Below, in pieces: positions 60,156-64,000 of a stretch of DNA of 64,000 nucleotides. Both the position numbers and the translations under genes were made by a program. The DNA comes from Embiotoca jacksoni (Eukaryota > Chordata > Actinopteri > Embiotocidae): positions 430,001 to 494,000 of the forward strand of contig JAKOON010000006.1 of the NCBI GenBank assembly GCA_022577435.1. Reading direction: 5' to 3'. The notes under the pieces are model-generated. The model was not told the DNA's origin. It worked only from the letters and a program-made list of their open reading frames with translations, and did not search any database. Each line of letters opens with the position of its first letter. Position 1 is the stretch's first letter.

Positions 60156-62840
60156 GTACCACTCCATGCACCTTCACGTATCTTTTTTTTTTTTTTTTTT
60201 TTTTTTCCTGCTCCGTGTACGTCGTCCTGGCTCCGCGCCAGCCAGACACACCCTCAAGACCGACTCCCGGGCTGTCCCACAGGCAGACGGATGCATGTGC
60301 TCCGCCGGAGTGAAATGATTAAGCGCTGCGTTTTGTTGGCTTTGGTTGAAAGGTTGGAAGCTTTCTTCTAACTCTGCCTCTCTCCTTCCCGTGTGCGTAT
60401 GTATGTGTTTCACATGCCTTCTTGAAGGTTTGGCCGTGTGTTCACAGTCAGCAGCTGCTCCGTGTGAATGATCTTCATTAAACATTAACGAGCCGGATCA
60501 CAACCTAAGCATCCCCATCCTTTATCTGGTATTGTTTTATTTTGAAAGTCCTGCTTTTTTTTTTTATTTTTATTTTTATTTTTTTTAGCCTATGCATCCT
60601 CTTTTTTTCCGTCATTACGTTGTTACTAAAGCACAGTCCGGCTGCCTTTTTATTACTCCAGTGTTCCTCTGCCACTGCACGATGACTTTGGTCTGACGGA
60701 GACAATAAAGTGCCTTCATCAAACCACGGTGCTAAATCAGATTTATGAAACGCTGTTGTTTCCGATTCAGTCAGTCTGTCCCGCTAACAGTTACACAATG
60801 CTGCAGTCAAAATCCCTGCATGATGTCCACAACAATCAAAACGTAATGAAGGCACTGATAACATGCAGTCAGCTGGATATTTATATTGCATATTACACAG
60901 TGAAAACCCTGTGCAGACTGGGAGCAGTTTCATTGTTTACCTCCTGAGTTGCAAAGTTGGACCGCAAACTACACGGTAGAGTCGAGAAACCCTGATGCAT
61001 GCAGCAAAATTATATAACAGCATCATCATGTCCAGTCCCATTAAATCTCTCTGAAGGCTTCAAGGTACCACGTGGAGTCTTCAAGACTGTGTCCTGAACT
61101 GTTTTTCGACGCATTTAAATCCGATAAAACGTTGGCAAAGCTGAATTGTTTGAAATAAATGTTTTGAACCCTGCATTGTTTACATCCAGAATTTCCTCTT
61201 CGCTGCCTTTCTTTAGCACTTTTCTGCGTTTCTCAAGGTTTTACCATCACTGACGGTCGATCGGTTAAACAGATTGCAAGAAACACGGTCAGAAACACCA
61301 CCATTTGCTCTGTTAGCCTCGAAGTATTCTTTGAAATATTTTACGATGGAAACTATAAATCAGCAGCACGTAGAAACAGCAGGGCTGGGTGCCGATAACT
61401 TTACAGCATTGACCAAATTACCTTGAAACTATCTATTTTTTTTTTTTAAATGCCTCGTCATCCTACCGAGGCTTCATCCACACTAAAATATTTTCATTAA
61501 CTTTTGCTCTCTTTACAAAAACGTAAATCTCATCGGGGTCAGTGAGTTCGTACAGCATTTACCATAAAGTAGCTTGGCGGCCCACATAAAATAACGCTGT
61601 TTCAACTTATGTAAGTAAATCTCACATATTTCACTTAAATTAAAAAAAAATGTTGTCTCATATCTGTCTGGATTTCACTGTTTTAACTTTAAGCTTCTTT
61701 GTGTGTGCGGCCGGCATTTAGGGGATAAAAAAAAAATTAAAAAAAAATACCTGGGTTACACTCTCCCCCTCTAAACTGCATGAAAATGAAAGATTGGTAC
61801 CACAACGTGTTGTAAAATTTTAACTTTCTTGAAATGCAACAGGTACCGCATAAATGTATCAAAATCAGACCGGCGATATGAGAAATAACCTGAGATCAGA
61901 CTGAAAGTAGCATTGCTACGTGAGTATTTCCATTTTATGCAAATATGATAAAGATTTTACATTCAAATATATGTAAATATCACCGAGTAAAATGCGGTGG
62001 ATCGTTAGAAGCTAAATCACCTCACAGTATATGAAGTACTTTCTTAAACTATCTACAACATTAAGATGCTACATATATAAATTCATCAGTAATATAATAA
62101 TATAATATTGAGCTATTCTGTATGAGTACTAACCTCACTAATACCTCACTAATTCTCATTATTGTGAATCTGTGATGTTCTGACTTGTAGCGGAATATTC
62201 CTACATTTACTGCAATAAAGGATCCAAATCCTTCATGTGCTCGCGATGACAGATGCACTAATAATGTCTGACAAGGCATCTTGTTGGCGAGTGTCATCAG
62301 TAACGACCCGCTGACTACGGGTAATCTCGGCCTAAATGTGCTTATCAAGTAATTCCCCTCTCAGTTGAAGAGCATTTAACAGGTTAAAAACGGACGAAAA
62401 GAGTCGACGGAGTAAGACGTTAAACAAAACCCCGAAATCAGTTGCATAACTTGAGTCTTCTTTTGTTTTTACTGTGAAAATATTGTCATAACTGTGCTGA
62501 GACGGGTTCCACCGCTTCATTGCGTGCGTTTGAAGGGGGAGGACGGGGGAGAGTGTGAAACGCCTAACAGCTGTACGGTGTGTCAACACGGCTTTGTGTA
62601 CACACACTGGCCCGAGTGTCTGCTCCGGCTGTCTTTACTGAAAACTGAAACGCACTGCGACCAACAGCGCCACCTGTGGCTGCTTCTCCTCTTCACTGTC
62701 GATGGGAAAATACACTTACCTACAAGGTGTGTGCCAGCGAGGTGGTTTGACAGGCTTCTGTTTTGTTTACACAGTGCAGAAATTAAACTCAACTTGTCCA
62801 CTTAAGCACAGCACAAATTTAGTGGTGAAATACAAACTTG
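60156..62840. other. Probable intron 3' of the KRT222-like fourth exon
   Basis: I searched for coil 2 exons (an SEISELRR-like block and a helix end like TRLExEIAxYR) on the plus strand and found none. There are only AT-rich sequence and poly-T runs. Confidence 0.5.
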
Positions 62841-62904
62841 TTTCCCCAAAAAAGTTGGGACGCTGTTTAAAATGTGAAAAACAAAACAGAATGCAATGAT
62901 TTAT

Positions 62905-63487
62905 TATTTATTATACATACCCCCATATATATATATATATACAATTCTGTTAAAAAGCTGTCGGCGTGGAGTGCTGCTTGGGTGTGTAAATTGTTGTCCC
63001 TCTGGTGCTCTTCAGTTTGGGGATCAAAGATTTTGAATGGAGAACTTGATTTGTCTCCGTTTTTGTAACTGTGCCTTTATGTATTGGCTTTTTGGTTGTT
63101 GCTGTTTTTTTTCTCTCTCTTTGGAAAACTGGGTCAGTTTAAATGTTACTTGCCACTTAATGTTTAAATGTATGTTAAACTATCAAGAGATTTTAAGATT
63201 TTGATTAATATCTACATTTGGTTTCTCGTCCGGACATTATGTTTCCTATCATGTGTCTTTACCTGCTCCCATGTACTGGCTGACAGTTCATTGGTCCATA
63301 CTGGTCATGTGACCACTGACCAACACATATAGGGAACAGCCCAAAGGCAGCTTATGTGTACCCTGATGAAAGCTTTAGAGGCTGAAATGCGTTGGGATGA
63401 CTTTTTATTATGATTGAATAGCTGATGAATGACTGATTAAATGCTTTTTAATTAATCCCCCTGTTGAGTGCCTCAGATTTCTTCAAG
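62905..63487. mobile_element. Insertion inside the transposon relic
   Basis: This segment separates the two arms of the surrounding element. It contains CCTGATGAAAGCTTTAGAGG followed by CTGAAATGCGTTGGGATG, reminiscent of a motif in fish and amphibian repeats. The class is unknown. Confidence 0.4.
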
Positions 63488-63630
63488 TTTACAACATATC
63501 AAATGCTGAAACTAAGAAACTTAATCTTTGCTTTTTAGATATTTGTTCATTTTAAATTTGATGCGAGCAACACATTTCAAAAAAGTTGGGACAAGGGTGT
63601 GTTTACCAATGTGTTGCATTACCTCTTCTT

Positions 63631-63822
63631 TTAACAACACTCTAAACATTTAGGAACTGAGGAGACCAGTTGCCCGAGTTTTGAAAGTGAAATGTTGTCC
63701 CATTCTTGCCTAATGCAGGATTTCAGCTTTTCGAAAGTTTGCGATCGTATTTTTTGTTTCATTCTGCGCCAAATGTTTTTAATGGGTGACAGGTCTGGAC
63801 TGCAGACGGGCCAGTTTAGCAC
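63631..63822 (-). pseudogene. Tc1-type transposase fragment
   Basis: A 63-residue open fragment holds the PDLSPIKNIW block and LKSCIRQEWDNI. It lacks the rest of the catalytic domain and all of the DNA-binding domain, so it is inactive. Confidence 0.7.
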
Positions 63823-64000
63823 CTGAACGGTTTACTGTTGCATTTGTGAATGCAGCGATGATCAGAGTTCACTGAAAATTATTTTTGGAAGTGTTCCTGA
63901 GCCCATGCAGTAATTTCCACTACAGAATCATAGCTGTTTTTAATGCAGTGCTGCTTGAGGGCCTGAAGATCACGGCCATCCAATATTGGTTTTGAACATT

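Larger units (their letters stand above)
62840..64000 (-). mobile_element. Tc1/mariner-like transposon relic, interrupted and cut by window end
   Basis: AAAAAAGTTGGGAC occurs at 62847-62860 and 63581-63594. At 63631-63822 the minus strand encodes a fragment with NWPVCSPDLSPIKNIWRRMK, the DDE-domain PDLxPIEN block of Tc1-type transposases. The rest, to 64000, matches the layout of a common fish element but with an internal deletion near 63825-63885. About 62905-63487 appears to be a separate insertion. Confidence 0.7.

Noticed and set aside
60729..62805. Plus-strand frames as candidate coil 2 exons of the KRT222-like gene
   Set aside because: None contains heptad-rich keratin rod text or the helix termination motif.

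Overview
This is teleost fish chromosomal DNA. The evidence is split vertebrate genes with GT/AG introns, very dense (CA)n/(TG)n microsatellites, fish-type interspersed repeats and CpG-rich promoter stretches. Nothing bacterial, viral or CRISPR-like is present. Real protein coding is only about 3.5 kb of the 64 kb.

Left half (1-35.1 kb, minus strand): the 5' half of rims1, which encodes the presynaptic active-zone scaffold RIM1. Four coding exons are visible, from the ATG at 35068 down to a splice donor at 1557. They encode about the first 522 residues: the Rab3-binding helix, the FYVE-like zinc finger and the Arg/Ser/Pro-rich linker before the PDZ domain. The PDZ and C2 exons lie beyond the left edge. 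The introns (13.6 and 17.9 kb) carry microsatellites, two minisatellites, two copies of a short terminal-inverted-repeat element with 5-bp target duplications, a dispersed 0.5-kb repeat, and a pair of perfect CTCF-type motifs.

Centre (35.1-39.9 kb): the CpG-rich rims1 promoter region, with a near-consensus REST/NRSF (RE1) site about 0.9 kb upstream of the ATG. About 2 kb upstream lies an apparent plus-strand core promoter (three CRE/ATF sites and TATAAATA) with no gene that I can assign to it.

Right half: a complete eight-exon type I keratin gene (39901-44014, minus, 432 aa), then 9.7 kb without a recognisable gene, then a divergently oriented, highly diverged type I keratin-like gene (53688-60155, plus). 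The latter keeps the keratin exon architecture (83-nt second exon, 154-nt third exon) but has almost no head domain and an expanded fourth exon. It looks like the fish counterpart of KRT222, and its 3' exons are past the right edge. The window ends in a Tc1/mariner-like transposon relic that is itself interrupted by another insertion.

I did not find a convincing new biological system. The items most worth checking are the altered SGAWFF motif of RIM1, the divergent KRT222-like gene, the orphan CRE/TATA promoter, the RE1 and CTCF sites, the two-copy 5-bp-TSD element, and a repeat carrying DR1 fused to a perfect estrogen response element. All exon boundaries and motif matches were read by eye. 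Family assignments rest on remembered protein features, not on a database search.
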